The notes below the pieces were generated by a model. It was not told where the DNA came from, made no database searches, and saw only the letters and a list, made by a program, of their open reading frames with translations. 64,000 nucleotides of DNA from Rhizobium sp. NFR07 (GTDB lineage Bacteria > Pseudomonadota > Alphaproteobacteria > Rhizobiales > Rhizobiaceae), in assembly GCF_900111905.1 (NCBI RefSeq), contig NZ_FOKM01000017.1:60086-124085 (forward strand). Reading direction: 5' to 3'. The stretch's first letter is position 1. Each line of letters begins with the position of its first letter. This document shows positions 34,191 to 43,793 of this stretch, piece after piece. The translations under genes and the position numbers were made by a program.

Positions 34191-35123
34191 ATGACAGAGA
34201 CAAGCGTTAGAAAAGAAGCTTTAAATGCTATACGCGAACTCCTCGCGAGAGGTAACAAAAAAGAGGCGGTGAACGTAGCCAATCTCTTCAGGACAAATCT
34301 GAAAAAATCGTCAGTTGATGACCTGACCTTTTATGGAAAGCTGATGACCGAAGTTGGTTTTGTTCAAGAAGCCGAGAAATTGCTTCGAGCCGCTATAAAG
34401 AAAGCAGAACCAAACAATTACACGCAAGGCTTAGAAACCCTTTTTTGGCACCTCCGTATCCCGCCACGTATGCGTGACATTCGAGCCGGAGTTGCGCTGG
34501 CTCAGACACTTTCTCTTCCTGACGTTCAGAGCGTGCTAGACGTGGGCTCGGGAGGAGGAGAACATGCTCTAGCTTTCGCTAACGCTGGAAAGCAGGTACA
34601 CTGCGTCGATTACGGAACTTCAGTCTATGTGCAGAACTCGGCAGCCCTAGCTGAGGCAGACGCCCACTCGAACATACGTAAATCGATCTGCGACTTCATG
34701 GAATTGAATACGGACGGGAAATACGACCTTGTCTGGTGCAGCCATGTTCTAGAGCATCAAACCAACCCTAACCTCTTCCTAAGGAAATGCCTAGCTCATA
34801 CCGCAGAGCGTGGCTGGTTAGCCATCACTGTCCCACCTTTGAAACATCAGATCGTGGGTGGGCATGTTACTCTTTGGAATGCGGGCTTGCTCCTCTACCA
34901 ACTCGTTCATGCTGGAAACAATTGTTCCGACGCCCTTGTGATGAATTATGACTACAATATCAGCGTGTTGGTCCAAAAAAATCCGATCATATTGCCTACG
35001 CTAGATTGGGATGCCGGTGATATCAATCGTCTTCACGATTACTTCCCGCCGGGTTGCACTGAAGGCTTTGACGGACGACTCTACGGGCACGCTATTCGAC
35101 GAAGCACCAGCGAGAAAACCTAA
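34191..35123 (+). CDS. SAM-dependent methyltransferase
   Basis: A 310-residue protein. Residues about 1-95 are helical (a TPR-like lead-in); then a class I methyltransferase domain with motif I VLDVGSGGGEHALAFA, the acidic end of strand two in VHCVDYG, KYDLVWCSHVLEHQTNPNLF as motif IV region and WLAITVPPL. Likely methylates a sugar of the polysaccharide, by context; O- or N-position unknown. Second gene of the plus-strand run 33712-38484. Confidence 0.75.
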   Translation: MTETSVRKEALNAIRELLARGNKKEAVNVANLFRTNLKKSSVDDLTFYGKLMTEVGFVQEAEKLLRAAIKKAEPNNYTQGLETLFWHLRIPPRMRDIRAGVALAQTLSLPDVQSVLDVGSGGGEHALAFANAGKQVHCVDYGTSVYVQNSAALAEADAHSNIRKSICDFMELNTDGKYDLVWCSHVLEHQTNPNLFLRKCLAHTAERGWLAITVPPLKHQIVGGHVTLWNAGLLLYQLVHAGNNCSDALVMNYDYNISVLVQKNPIILPTLDWDAGDINRLHDYFPPGCTEGFDGRLYGHAIRRSTSEKT

Positions 35124-35191
35124 GTATCAGTCCCTAGAAATATAGCACCGTTGACGCTCTCAGAGCGCGCTTCAACATCGATCGGCTCTCC

Positions 35192-35899
35192 ATGACTTCG
35201 CAGATAACCTTTCCCGTCAACACGTTAGTTGGAAATCTAACCATCGAATTACCCCAGTATATTGAGGTTGTAGCTCTTCCGGATAGACAGATCTGTGAAG
35301 CGTTTAAGAGCTTCGCTAAATTTACATGTGAGGGTGAAAAAAACTCACTGTATCGCGGCCAAAACACGCAAACTTCAAAGCTGACCGTTAAGATTAAAGG
35401 AAAGCGCAATAAAATTATAATTGGCTCGAATGCGGATGTAAGGGGAACGATCAATATCGTTGGCGGTAATCTCACGGTCCTGATCGGAGCAAGCACGACT
35501 TTTAATAACGTGAACATATATTGCAAAGGCTGGAATCACTCCGTCTTTATTGGAAAGGACTGCATGTTCTCGTCCGACATCGAAATCAGAACATCGGACT
35601 CTCACTCAGTGATCGATCTCGAAAGAATGGAGACGACAAACCCGCCCGACGGCGTTTTCATTGGTGATCATGTCTGGATCTCCAAATTTGCGTTCATACA
35701 ACGCGGGTCAGTATTGGCTAGTGACACGATTGTCGGCTTTGGCACCATGATAAACGGGAACTTCTCAACCGAGAACAAGCTCATCGTCGGTAGACCTGGA
35801 CGAGAGGTGCCCAATCGGCGTGTAAGCTGGGCAAGAAAGGGTGAACTAAAGGTCGTTGACGACTCAATTTACCAGTGGAGAGAACTCCCGTTGTTGTAA
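35192..35899 (+). CDS. Left-handed beta-helix (hexapeptide) acyltransferase
   Basis: A 235-residue protein. The middle (residues about 65-200) carries imperfect hexapeptide coils such as NKIIIGSNADVRGTINIVGG, LTVLIGASTTFNNVNIYC, HSVFIGKDCMFSSDIEIRTS and DGVFIGDHVWISKFAFI, with the late IVGFGTMINGNFS and VGRPGREV typical of acetyl- or acyltransferases. The probable catalytic His lies in IGDHVWIS. Probably adds acetyl groups to the polysaccharide; substrate inferred from context only. Confidence 0.75.
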   Translation: MTSQITFPVNTLVGNLTIELPQYIEVVALPDRQICEAFKSFAKFTCEGEKNSLYRGQNTQTSKLTVKIKGKRNKIIIGSNADVRGTINIVGGNLTVLIGASTTFNNVNIYCKGWNHSVFIGKDCMFSSDIEIRTSDSHSVIDLERMETTNPPDGVFIGDHVWISKFAFIQRGSVLASDTIVGFGTMINGNFSTENKLIVGRPGREVPNRRVSWARKGELKVVDDSIYQWRELPLL

Positions 35900-36066
35900 T
35901 CGACGAAGACACCCCGAGGCCTTGAGTTTGCCACACACTTCCTATGCAATGCGTGTAGGCATGATGACCCCCCGCCCATTCCCCGTGTTCCAGACCCCTC
36001 TTTCGAAAGTGGCCCTACAAATTCTTGTTTGGGTAAGACGCAGAATTAAGCAACTGAGTAGAGCAA

Positions 36067-38484
36067 TTGTCCCAGATTGAAGATCAAAATCTTACGCTGC
36101 AGAGACCGACTGAAACGTCCGACATCGTAGACGTTAGCGACATTACGATGGTATTCTGCGTTCGATTGCATGACGGAAATCCATGGATCGCTCAGCGATT
36201 GAGCCAGGTGCGAGAGTACTACAACCCGTGCCCCAAAATCGTGATAGTGGACTTCGGGTCCACCTCGGAGCACGCTGCAACGATAGCCGCGGTGTGTAAA
36301 AAAAAGGACTACCGGTATCACTTCGTCCCGGACTTTGATGTATTTTCACTAGCGTCCGCGAGAAATTCTGGCTTCGACCAAGTCGAAAGCGATTTTGTAT
36401 TTTTCTGTGATCCCGACTTTGTTGGCGAGCGAGATCTATTCGCTCGCTTGTCAAAGCACGCCACCTCGCTGAAAATGCGATCAGTTGTCGATATCATTCT
36501 AAATCCTCCGGCGTTTCACTTAGGTGCCGAGGAAAGTATGATTTTCGACCAGCTTGCCGATCCTGCTCTCCAGTCTTCTTATCTCGACGCGTTATCCTAT
36601 CGCTCGTATTACCGAGCGTATAGCAAAGACGATGAGCAGTTCGTTGCTCCTTACTCTAATGTGTTTCTTATCAATCGAAGCTTTTTTTCAATGGCTGGAG
36701 GATACGACACCTCCTTCAGGGGCCACGGTTCGGAGGATTTTGAATTCCTGCTGCGCCTGTGCGTTATTGCCGGGTACTTTCCGATGCCTAATGATCCCCA
36801 GTCAGACATGCTTGGCCCGTTGAAGAACGAATTCTTCGAGGCTCGACCGTATAGCGGGTTCCGTCGCCTCTTCGAGTTGTTATCCCAGCCTAGTGAAAGC
36901 TTGGGTCTTAAGATTTTTCACCGTCATCACCCGCGAGAGAGGACTGGAACGTGGTACGAAAATAGTGACTGGAAGCGAGGTCGTTTTCGCGCCGCGACTG
37001 ACAAGTTCATATCCGCTCATCAAAACCTACTTTCGGTAGATTTTCTCGGGCGAAAAAAGAAAATCGCTTGCCTCTGCAGGAACACGGACACTTGGGGTTA
37101 TTTTCTCCCCCTCCGGCTTGCCGGTTATGAGCTAGTACCAGTGTTCGATTTCAGCGCTGAGACAATGGCGAGCCTGACGAAACACATAGTTAGTGGCGAA
37201 ATCTCGGACATCGCTATATTCAATCCGCATATGAAAAGTCACATGCCGTTTCGGCCTCTCGTGCTTCTGGCTCGGGAGCTAGGTCGTACGGTCATAGTGC
37301 TAGAACGCGGCGCGCTACCCGGGACGATTTATTACGCCGACGACGTGTGCTATACATCCGACGAATTTTCGGAACGGAATTTTCTGGAAGCCGAGTTCTC
37401 AGATTTAGAGCTCCTTCAAGCTGATGAGTACACGCGACGTCTACGTAATGGCAGTGCCACGCTGGAAAGCATGAATAGCTACAGCATCACGGCCGACAAG
37501 TATGAGGCACTCAGAAGCTTGTCGGCGAGAAAGTTGTTTGTTCCTCTTCAGCTGGACGATGACATGGCCGTAACGATGTTCCTAAAAGGGGAGCAACGAT
37601 ATTCAGATTTCGTCAATAGCCTGGACAGCCTAGCCCGGTCCCACCCCGATTTGATTTTAATTATAAAGCCGCATCCGCTTTCTAAGACCGATAATTTACC
37701 AAATGCACCTAACGTGATTATAGCGGAGCGCATGGATAACGTCCATACGCTTCTGGACTTAGCAGATGCGACGCTATGCTACAATTCAGGCGTTGGCTTG
37801 CTTTCTATATTACATCAAAAGCCGACCATTACCTTAGGGAACGCCTTCTACAACATCTGCGGCGTAGGTTATCGATCCACTTCATCGCTCGAAGGCGTGA
37901 ACGCGTTTCTTTCGGGATCCGTCGTGCCGCCACCTCTAGACACGGTCAATCGCCTGACCGCTTGGTTCATTCACCGAAAATATTCCACATTCATCGCTAC
38001 AGACCACATCAAAGATTTTGACACCCGAAAATCTCATGCCTATCGAGATATCTCCGTAACCACCTTTCGTTGGAAGGAGCACTCGTTCCAGCTCCGGCGT
38101 CTCAAGGAAGAATCGCCGTTCTCTTGGAAGAGTTATGGTGCTTCCAAAATTGCACGCGAACGTTCTAAAGACCGGGAGGCCGAATTTGGGCCTGACAAAC
38201 TACTCCGGGCGGGTTTAAACGAGTTTCATGACCGGAATTATCTAAAATCAGCACAACACTTGGTTTCGGCGTATTCTCTTCGGCCCGAAAAGCCTGTGGT
38301 ATTGAGATACGCCGCAGAGGCCTACTATCGCGCGGGGAACCGGAGGTTGGCGATAGAGACGCAGTCATCTGCAGTTCGAGCGCTGCCGAGTAACAAGAAC
38401 ACGAGAGCCCGGCTGTGGACGATGCGATTTCCGTTTTTGATATGGTTTGTTGGCAAGAAGGCGGTAGACGTCCCTCGTCGTTAA
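36067..38484 (+). CDS. GT2 glycosyltransferase fused to a KpsS-like domain and TPR tail
   Basis: An 805-residue protein. Residues about 25-290: GT-A fold transferase with KIVIVDFGSTSEHAATIAAV, SARNSGFDQVESDFVFFCDP (DxD-like site) and GGYDTSFRGHGSEDFEFLLR, as in chain-building capsule polymerases. Residues about 330-660: KpsS/Capsule_synth-like domain, with LFVPLQLDDD, LILIIKPHPLSKTDN, LCYNSGVGLLSILHQKP and LGNAFY. The last 120 residues contain TPR-like helices (RYAAEAYYRAGNRRLAIETQ). TTG start, weakly supported. It may both start the chain on Kdo and extend it; which steps it performs is not known. Confidence 0.8.
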   Translation: MSQIEDQNLTLQRPTETSDIVDVSDITMVFCVRLHDGNPWIAQRLSQVREYYNPCPKIVIVDFGSTSEHAATIAAVCKKKDYRYHFVPDFDVFSLASARNSGFDQVESDFVFFCDPDFVGERDLFARLSKHATSLKMRSVVDIILNPPAFHLGAEESMIFDQLADPALQSSYLDALSYRSYYRAYSKDDEQFVAPYSNVFLINRSFFSMAGGYDTSFRGHGSEDFEFLLRLCVIAGYFPMPNDPQSDMLGPLKNEFFEARPYSGFRRLFELLSQPSESLGLKIFHRHHPRERTGTWYENSDWKRGRFRAATDKFISAHQNLLSVDFLGRKKKIACLCRNTDTWGYFLPLRLAGYELVPVFDFSAETMASLTKHIVSGEISDIAIFNPHMKSHMPFRPLVLLARELGRTVIVLERGALPGTIYYADDVCYTSDEFSERNFLEAEFSDLELLQADEYTRRLRNGSATLESMNSYSITADKYEALRSLSARKLFVPLQLDDDMAVTMFLKGEQRYSDFVNSLDSLARSHPDLILIIKPHPLSKTDNLPNAPNVIIAERMDNVHTLLDLADATLCYNSGVGLLSILHQKPTITLGNAFYNICGVGYRSTSSLEGVNAFLSGSVVPPPLDTVNRLTAWFIHRKYSTFIATDHIKDFDTRKSHAYRDISVTTFRWKEHSFQLRRLKEESPFSWKSYGASKIARERSKDREAEFGPDKLLRAGLNEFHDRNYLKSAQHLVSAYSLRPEKPVVLRYAAEAYYRAGNRRLAIETQSSAVRALPSNKNTRARLWTMRFPFLIWFVGKKAVDVPRR

Positions 38485-38500
38485 TGAATAGGAACAAGTC

Positions 38501-39559
38501 GTGGATAGTCTTGAATTTTGCACGACCGCTGGTCGGAAGAAGCATTCGGTTGTCGCCGTATCTTCTGCTGGATGGTTGAACGAGACGAATAAATACCTTC
38601 CGGACCTACTGAATGCAGAGAAGTTGATCGTCCCGAAGGACGCCAAACTTGCTGCAAGCTGCGCCGGTTTTGTCCAATGGGGTATACAAGAGAGCGAGTC
38701 GAAAACGAGATTGCGTCAGTATGCCCGAGAACTCGCGCGTCCTCTCGCTTACATCGAAGACGGCTTCATTCGGTCGTTTGATATAGGTCTTTCACATGAG
38801 CCTGGTCGATCAATCATCCTAGATGACTTAGCATTTTACTATGATGCGACAAAACCTTCTAGACTTGAGACTATACTTAACTCCGACTTTAAGCCAAACT
38901 TTATTGAGAGATGGAAAACGCGTGACGCAATACATTACATCACCCGCAACAGGATTTCTAAGTACAACAATGCACCCGAGGAATTACCGGCGGATCTATC
39001 CCGAGCCTCCGGTAGGAAAAAAATCCTTTTGATCGATCAACGAGCAGGGGACGCTTCGATCGCCGGCGCGCTTGCTTCGGAAAGCAGTTTTAAACGGATG
39101 GTTGACGAAGCGTTCAAGCACAAAGACGCTGATGTAATCGTTAAAATACACCCTGATGCTCTGACTCCAGGCAAATTTTCAGCCATATCGCCGTCGTTGG
39201 GAGAGTATAAGGGTGATAAACGCCTTCACGTTATCAGTGAAGCCGTGAACCCGTACGTTTTGTTTGATTTCGTCGACGAGGTCTTCGTGGTGGCTTCAGG
39301 TATGGGGTTCGAGGCGGTGATGGCGGGAAAATCTGTTTCCTGTTTTGGGGTGCCTTATTACGCCGGATGGGGCGTCACCAACGACTATAAAGAGCCGCTT
39401 AGAAGCCGTAAAAAACGGTCTCTCGAAGACATATTTCACGTCGCTTGGATGCGATTGTCGAGATACGTCGACCCCTCATCACGGAAGCTAGTTTCCGTGA
39501 AGGCCGCAGCTAAGACGCTCGCGTCTGAGAGACAGCGGCAAGGGCTTACTGCATCATAG
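38501..39559 (+). CDS. KpsC-like capsule glycosyltransferase, N-terminal-module type
   Basis: A 352-residue protein resembling the first module of KpsC: LAYIEDGFIRSFDIGLSHEP, IILDDLAFYYDATKPSRLE, ISKYNNAPEE, ILLIDQRAGDASIAGA, VIVKIHPDAL, EVFVVASGMGFEAVMAGK and PYYAGWGVTNDY. With the C-module-type proteins at 28214 and 32375 it suggests that KpsC function is split over separate polypeptides. GTG start behind AGGAAC; only 16 bases after the large fusion gene, so same operon. Confidence 0.85.
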   Translation: MDSLEFCTTAGRKKHSVVAVSSAGWLNETNKYLPDLLNAEKLIVPKDAKLAASCAGFVQWGIQESESKTRLRQYARELARPLAYIEDGFIRSFDIGLSHEPGRSIILDDLAFYYDATKPSRLETILNSDFKPNFIERWKTRDAIHYITRNRISKYNNAPEELPADLSRASGRKKILLIDQRAGDASIAGALASESSFKRMVDEAFKHKDADVIVKIHPDALTPGKFSAISPSLGEYKGDKRLHVISEAVNPYVLFDFVDEVFVVASGMGFEAVMAGKSVSCFGVPYYAGWGVTNDYKEPLRSRKKRSLEDIFHVAWMRLSRYVDPSSRKLVSVKAAAKTLASERQRQGLTAS

Positions 39560-39783
39560 CGAATCTACTTTGCATCAGGCGGATGAGGGATCGTTAAGCG
39601 GTTCGACGCATGCGTCGGCATATGAAGATCAGCAAAGCGTCTGCTTTCTCTTGCGTCGCTGGGATTGAGCTACAGGGCTCGCGCTCAGGATAAGCTTGTA
39701 ACAGTAGTGGCAGATCTTAGTAGTGGCGCATGACGACCCTTAGTTTGGTTGCTCAGGAGCCTAAAAAACGGAGGTAGATAATC

Positions 39784-40164
39784 ATGTCTATTGAGGAGAC
39801 GATATTCCTACTCCAGTCAGCGACTAAATCTGAGCGGGAACTTGACTACGCTATTGCCGAGGCGATCGGATGGAAAAAACAAGTTCACGAAGTTCATAAT
39901 CCGCGGACCGGAGGCGCCGTTCCGGACACAAAATGGCTAATGCCCGGTAGCGAGCAGCCGGGGAAAGTTCCGTACTTTAGCTCGAACTTGCAGAATGCAC
40001 ATGAACTCGCGCAACAGTTGGCTCCCGGTCACATAGGAGCTTGCGGTTGGCAGATGGGCAAAGGGCGCGCACGAATAAATCTCGCTCCTGTCGTCGAAGC
40101 CGCTAATCCGTCTATCGCGCTATGCATCGCAGCACTGACTACGCGGCTAAAAATCGGCAAGTAG
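39784..40164 (+). CDS. Small phage ABA-sandwich-like protein (copy 2)
   Basis: A 126-residue paralogue of the protein at 33712: TIFLLQSATKSERELDYAIA, EAIGWKKQV, KVPYFSSNLQNAHELAQQLA and GKGRARINLAPVVEAANPSI. GGAGG lies eight bases before the ATG. Its end overlaps the end of the convergent acetyltransferase gene by 18 bases. Function unknown. Confidence 0.55.
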   Translation: MSIEETIFLLQSATKSERELDYAIAEAIGWKKQVHEVHNPRTGGAVPDTKWLMPGSEQPGKVPYFSSNLQNAHELAQQLAPGHIGACGWQMGKGRARINLAPVVEAANPSIALCIAALTTRLKIGK

Positions 40165-40929
40165 AGGATCATATTCTGTTATCGAATTATCTGGTGCAAT
40201 TCGAATTTTTTTCGGAATATATTTGGGGGCCCCGGACGAAATGCGCGCCTCTAACGAAGCAATACAACGAGAAACGTTTGTCCAGTCACAATCCGCTAAG
40301 ATTTCAGGGCCGTAGTCCCACCATCTCAAACTAAGTAATTTCTCGACAGCTTCTTCCTCGAACCTTAATCTGATTTCGCGCGCTGGCGCTCCCCCAACAA
40401 CCGCATAAGGAGGAACATCCTTCACTACGACAGAGCGCGCAGCTACCGCTGCGCCATCGCCAATCGTTACCCCTCTGGCAATGAATACGCCGTCACCTAT
40501 CCAAACATCACTTCCGATTTCGATAGGTCTGCTTCTGTGGATGGTATTAGCTAGGTAAGCTTTTCTACTATGGTCTATTTGATCTTGCCGAAGGTGAAAG
40601 TCTGTGAGCAGTTCAGGCCAAGCCCTGCTCCAATGTCCCTGTAGGAGCGAATGGGTAGAAATCTGTGAAAGATCATGCTCTGCGGAGCCCGCAATTAGGG
40701 CTGGCCCGATTGAGCAGAAACGGCCAATACGACGGACATGCCTGAGGTTGCTGTCCCGACCTCCCATGTACGTGAATGCACCAACCTCTTGTACGTCGAA
40801 TTCCCCACCTCGAAATTGCACGAACGGCTCCAAGGTCATAGTGCCGCGCCGTGAGCCGGAGCCGATCTTGCTTTCTTTCCAAAAGGAAACGCGGTGCGCC
40901 CTAAGCGCGTCTAAGAAGCCGATATCCAT
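40147..40929 (-). CDS. CatB/xenobiotic-type O-acetyltransferase
   Basis: A 260-residue left-handed beta-helix acetyltransferase: FTYMGGRDSNLRHVRRIGRF, CSIGPALIAGSAEHDLSQIS (catalytic His region), PIEIGSDVWIGDGVFIARGV, TIGDGAAVAARSVVVKDVPP and YAVVGGAPAREIRLRF. The layout is that of CatB/VatD-related enzymes, which in surface loci acetylate sugars. The downstream WWDYGPEIL helix is typical. It stands alone on the minus strand inside the capsule locus. Confidence 0.82.
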   Translation of the reverse strand: MDIGFLDALRAHRVSFWKESKIGSGSRRGTMTLEPFVQFRGGEFDVQEVGAFTYMGGRDSNLRHVRRIGRFCSIGPALIAGSAEHDLSQISTHSLLQGHWSRAWPELLTDFHLRQDQIDHSRKAYLANTIHRSRPIEIGSDVWIGDGVFIARGVTIGDGAAVAARSVVVKDVPPYAVVGGAPAREIRLRFEEEAVEKLLSLRWWDYGPEILADCDWTNVSRCIASLEARISSGAPKYIPKKIRIAPDNSITEYDPLLADF

Positions 40930-41246
40930 TACGCGTGATTAGATTGTTTCTGATCGCTTCACAAGGGAACCTACTTTCCAGCAATTTCGGCCTCCCGACA
41001 AGGCCGAGCGGTTCAGAACTTGTTTGGTGCAGGCTTTTCCGTGTTTAGGATTTCGTTTACTTTAAATCTAAAACATGTAATTATCGTGGACGGTTGCCGC
41101 CGTTATCCAGTTGGACGTGCGAATCGGCCCTGTCACTGACATCAAGCGAAGTTCGGATATGGTTCGTTCGCTAAGCAGGCGCACCAGAGAATCACAATTA
41201 GCGCGGAGGCAACCGATCTAACTGTGCTACAGGGATCAGGTAGCCA

Positions 41247-42458
41247 TTGAAAACCATATCACCATTAAATGCTTTCAGAGCGCTACAGTACGTATTTTTT
41301 CTCGTCGCCATGTTCATCGCAGCGAGCGATACGCTAGCTTCGACGAGGGATTGCAAGTCACCACGGGAACTCACAAGAAGTCTTCGTCTAGACCCGACGT
41401 GTGTATACAAAGGCTCCATTCTCATTGCAGCCTCTGACGTTGTGCTAGACTGCGCCGGCGCCAGTATTGACGCCTCGACGTCGCGCGTCGGAATAACCGT
41501 CAGAGGGGAAAACATCGAGAACGTCACCATAACAGACTGCTCAATTTTCAACGCGAGAAACGAAGGGATCCGAATTCGTCCTCCAATTAGCGCGACGCAG
41601 ATGGCGCTTTTACCACTGCACGAGCGTTACCTGCGGGCCCCTAAAAATATCAGCATTAACAACGTCAAAGTTAAAGGCGCCGGCAACGTAGGGATATACG
41701 TCGGCAACTACGCACAAAATACAGCCATTAGGAATGCTTACGTCACAGCTACCGGGGGGGTCGGGGTTTATCTTGATGCATCGTCAGTACGGACAGTCTT
41801 ACTGGACAGTAGGTTGGAAAAAAATGGCTACGGTACTTCGAAGGAGCCACGAAGGAACCGAGAAGCAGTGGCCATTGACTCGTCTTCACAAAATGAGGTC
41901 AGAAACAACATATTCATCAATAACTCAGCAGGAGGCGTGTTCCTGTACAAGAATTGCTGGGAGCACTACAAGGATCCGAATCAGGCGCCACGATGGATGT
42001 TTCCCGTCCTGAACATTATCACTGAAAACCACTTTTCCGAAAAGGTCGGGGTTTGGATTGCTTCACGGCAGCTAAAGAATCAGACGTCTATGAACTGCGG
42101 AGATACAGCGATCGCGCCAGGCTACTACCGCGACTATGCTGAATACAATACGGTTGCAGCAAATAATTTTTTGGGCGGCATAACCGGCGTCGTTATTCAG
42201 GACAGCTTCGCGTCTATACTTCACAACAGCTTCGAGCGCCAGGAAGGAGCATGTGTCCTTTTAGGATCGCCGCTGCGAGATCGACTACTACCGGGCGGGA
42301 TCAGCGGCACGACTCTTCGAGGAAATGCTTGTGCTTCAACCCGGGGCTTCGTGGCGCAAGGTGAGTCCGAGTTTGCCGAGTGCGAACTTAATACTTTAAA
42401 GAAACAAGAATTCGAGTGTTCCAAACAAGACTCTAATGGTCGAGCACCGCAACCGTGA
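41247..42458 (+). CDS. Secreted right-handed beta-helix protein
   Basis: A 403-residue paralogue of the protein at 25985. A hydrophobic signal segment (residues about 12-30) is followed by beta-helix coils: DVVLDCAGASIDASTSRVGI, NVTITDCSIFNARNEGIRIR, NISINNVKVKGAGNVGIYVG and GGVFLYKNCWEHY. It has no lipobox Cys, so it should be periplasmic or secreted rather than lipid-anchored. The start is TTG at 41247, weakly supported. Could be a lyase or hydrolase for the polymer; catalytic residues cannot be assigned. Confidence 0.72.
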   Translation: MKTISPLNAFRALQYVFFLVAMFIAASDTLASTRDCKSPRELTRSLRLDPTCVYKGSILIAASDVVLDCAGASIDASTSRVGITVRGENIENVTITDCSIFNARNEGIRIRPPISATQMALLPLHERYLRAPKNISINNVKVKGAGNVGIYVGNYAQNTAIRNAYVTATGGVGVYLDASSVRTVLLDSRLEKNGYGTSKEPRRNREAVAIDSSSQNEVRNNIFINNSAGGVFLYKNCWEHYKDPNQAPRWMFPVLNIITENHFSEKVGVWIASRQLKNQTSMNCGDTAIAPGYYRDYAEYNTVAANNFLGGITGVVIQDSFASILHNSFERQEGACVLLGSPLRDRLLPGGISGTTLRGNACASTRGFVAQGESEFAECELNTLKKQEFECSKQDSNGRAPQP

Positions 42459-42765
42459 ATTGCAAATTCCGTTAACTAAGCAGGGTAGGCTGCCGACAAA
42501 TTGTACGTCTCCGCGACGAATGCTCTGCCGAAAGGTCCTGGATTTGCGAATTCTGGAGGCAAATCATCAAAGGATAAGAACCTCAAATACCGCCGCATTA
42601 TTTCCTTCCCATTGGAGAGGATGAGTTTGCATCCGCTGCCAGACGCGGGCGTGGACCAATTGTGGCAGATCTTCCACGCCGTGCTACGTAGACAATGTTC
42701 ACCCTACCATCGTGGCACTCTCCAGAATCTTTTGATGGCTAAGCCGACCACGAGTTCGATAAATC
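42459..42765. other. No gene recognised
   Basis: Intergenic sequence between two convergent genes. Short frames are present, but none is supported; no terminator hairpin was noticed. Confidence 0.4.
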
Positions 42766-43668
42766 TTAACAATTACCGGCAACTCCGGAGAGCCGACGTA
42801 CACACACCTCTCGAACCAAGTTCAAGAATATGTATATCCGCTCGACGATGAAGTTAATTTCCTGATCTGTAACAGAGAAAGCCGTAGAATAACGCGCGTC
42901 AACGTAGGCGCGATCAAGGCGATCAAAGCAACGGCGCGCGAATCTTGTGTCGCGGGGCCAGGCTTCTATCAACTTTGGCTCAACACGTTCGGCGGCAGAC
43001 CTCAACACTTTCAGCCGATGCGACTTCGGGCTATAACGTGTTAAAACCAGAAGCACGCAGTGATACAATTTTTCGGTTGTCTGATGGAGGTCAAACGCGG
43101 CTTCGTTGCGGAAGCCACGTTTTACCGCTTCCTCCGCCAATGCGAGGCGCCTTTGTGCGCTCGGAAACCATTGGTCGTAGTAATCTTGTGCCTCTGCCAG
43201 AGCCCCTTCAGCGTCGAGTACCCTCTGTTTTGCGAGCGGATGCCCCATCGCTTCATAAAGCATGATCCCGTCGCGTGCGATGTCAACAAAAAACGGCTTG
43301 CCGCTAGCTAGCTTATCGTTGACCTCCTGCAGCGTGTGGACAATGAAATTGACCGGTGTCTCGATGTTGCGTGTGATCGTCAACTCGCGCAGGAAGTGCT
43401 CCGCGACCTTATGCCAGACCTCATGCTGCTCGTCCCATGTTTTGATATCCACGACGATGAGAAGATCGTAGTCAGATCGGTATCCGCTTCTACGATCCTC
43501 AACCCAATCCCCGCGGGCGTAGGACCCGAACAGCATCACTTTCAGGATATGCCCGGTTCGCTGTTTTCCGTTTTGCGCCTCCTCGAACTCGTCAAAGAGG
43601 ATCTTCAGAGCCCGCTTGAGTTCGGTGCGCTTCTTTTCCGGCAGGTGATCAAGTCGGTCAGAAAACAT
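42766..43668 (-). CDS. MNT-HEPN fusion (nucleotidyltransferase and HEPN domain)
   Basis: A 300-residue protein. N-terminal minimal nucleotidyltransferase: VMLFGSYARGDWVEDRRSGY then SDYDLLIVVD gives the GS and DxD metal site. C-terminal HEPN domain (residues about 165-300): AAFDLHQTTEKLYHCVLLVL and RYSPKSH, the R-x5-H form of the HEPN ribonuclease motif. MNT and HEPN usually occur as an antitoxin-toxin pair in which the MNT modifies the HEPN; here they are fused. The start at 43668 (MFSDRLDHLPEKKR) is preferred over GTG at 43710. It lies 125 bases downstream of the PycTM-like gene, same strand. Confidence 0.8.
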   Translation of the reverse strand: MFSDRLDHLPEKKRTELKRALKILFDEFEEAQNGKQRTGHILKVMLFGSYARGDWVEDRRSGYRSDYDLLIVVDIKTWDEQHEVWHKVAEHFLRELTITRNIETPVNFIVHTLQEVNDKLASGKPFFVDIARDGIMLYEAMGHPLAKQRVLDAEGALAEAQDYYDQWFPSAQRRLALAEEAVKRGFRNEAAFDLHQTTEKLYHCVLLVLTRYSPKSHRLKVLRSAAERVEPKLIEAWPRDTRFARRCFDRLDRAYVDARYSTAFSVTDQEINFIVERIYIFLNLVREVCVRRLSGVAGNC

Positions 43669-43793
43669 AAACGGCTTGGCTCTCGAAATGGCATTTTGAT
43701 TAATAGCCACAGATTAGCAGATCCGGACGGTTACCGCATCTCGAAAGCTGCTCTGACGAGAGCGTCGCTCTCATTTTTTGAGACTTACTCTGC

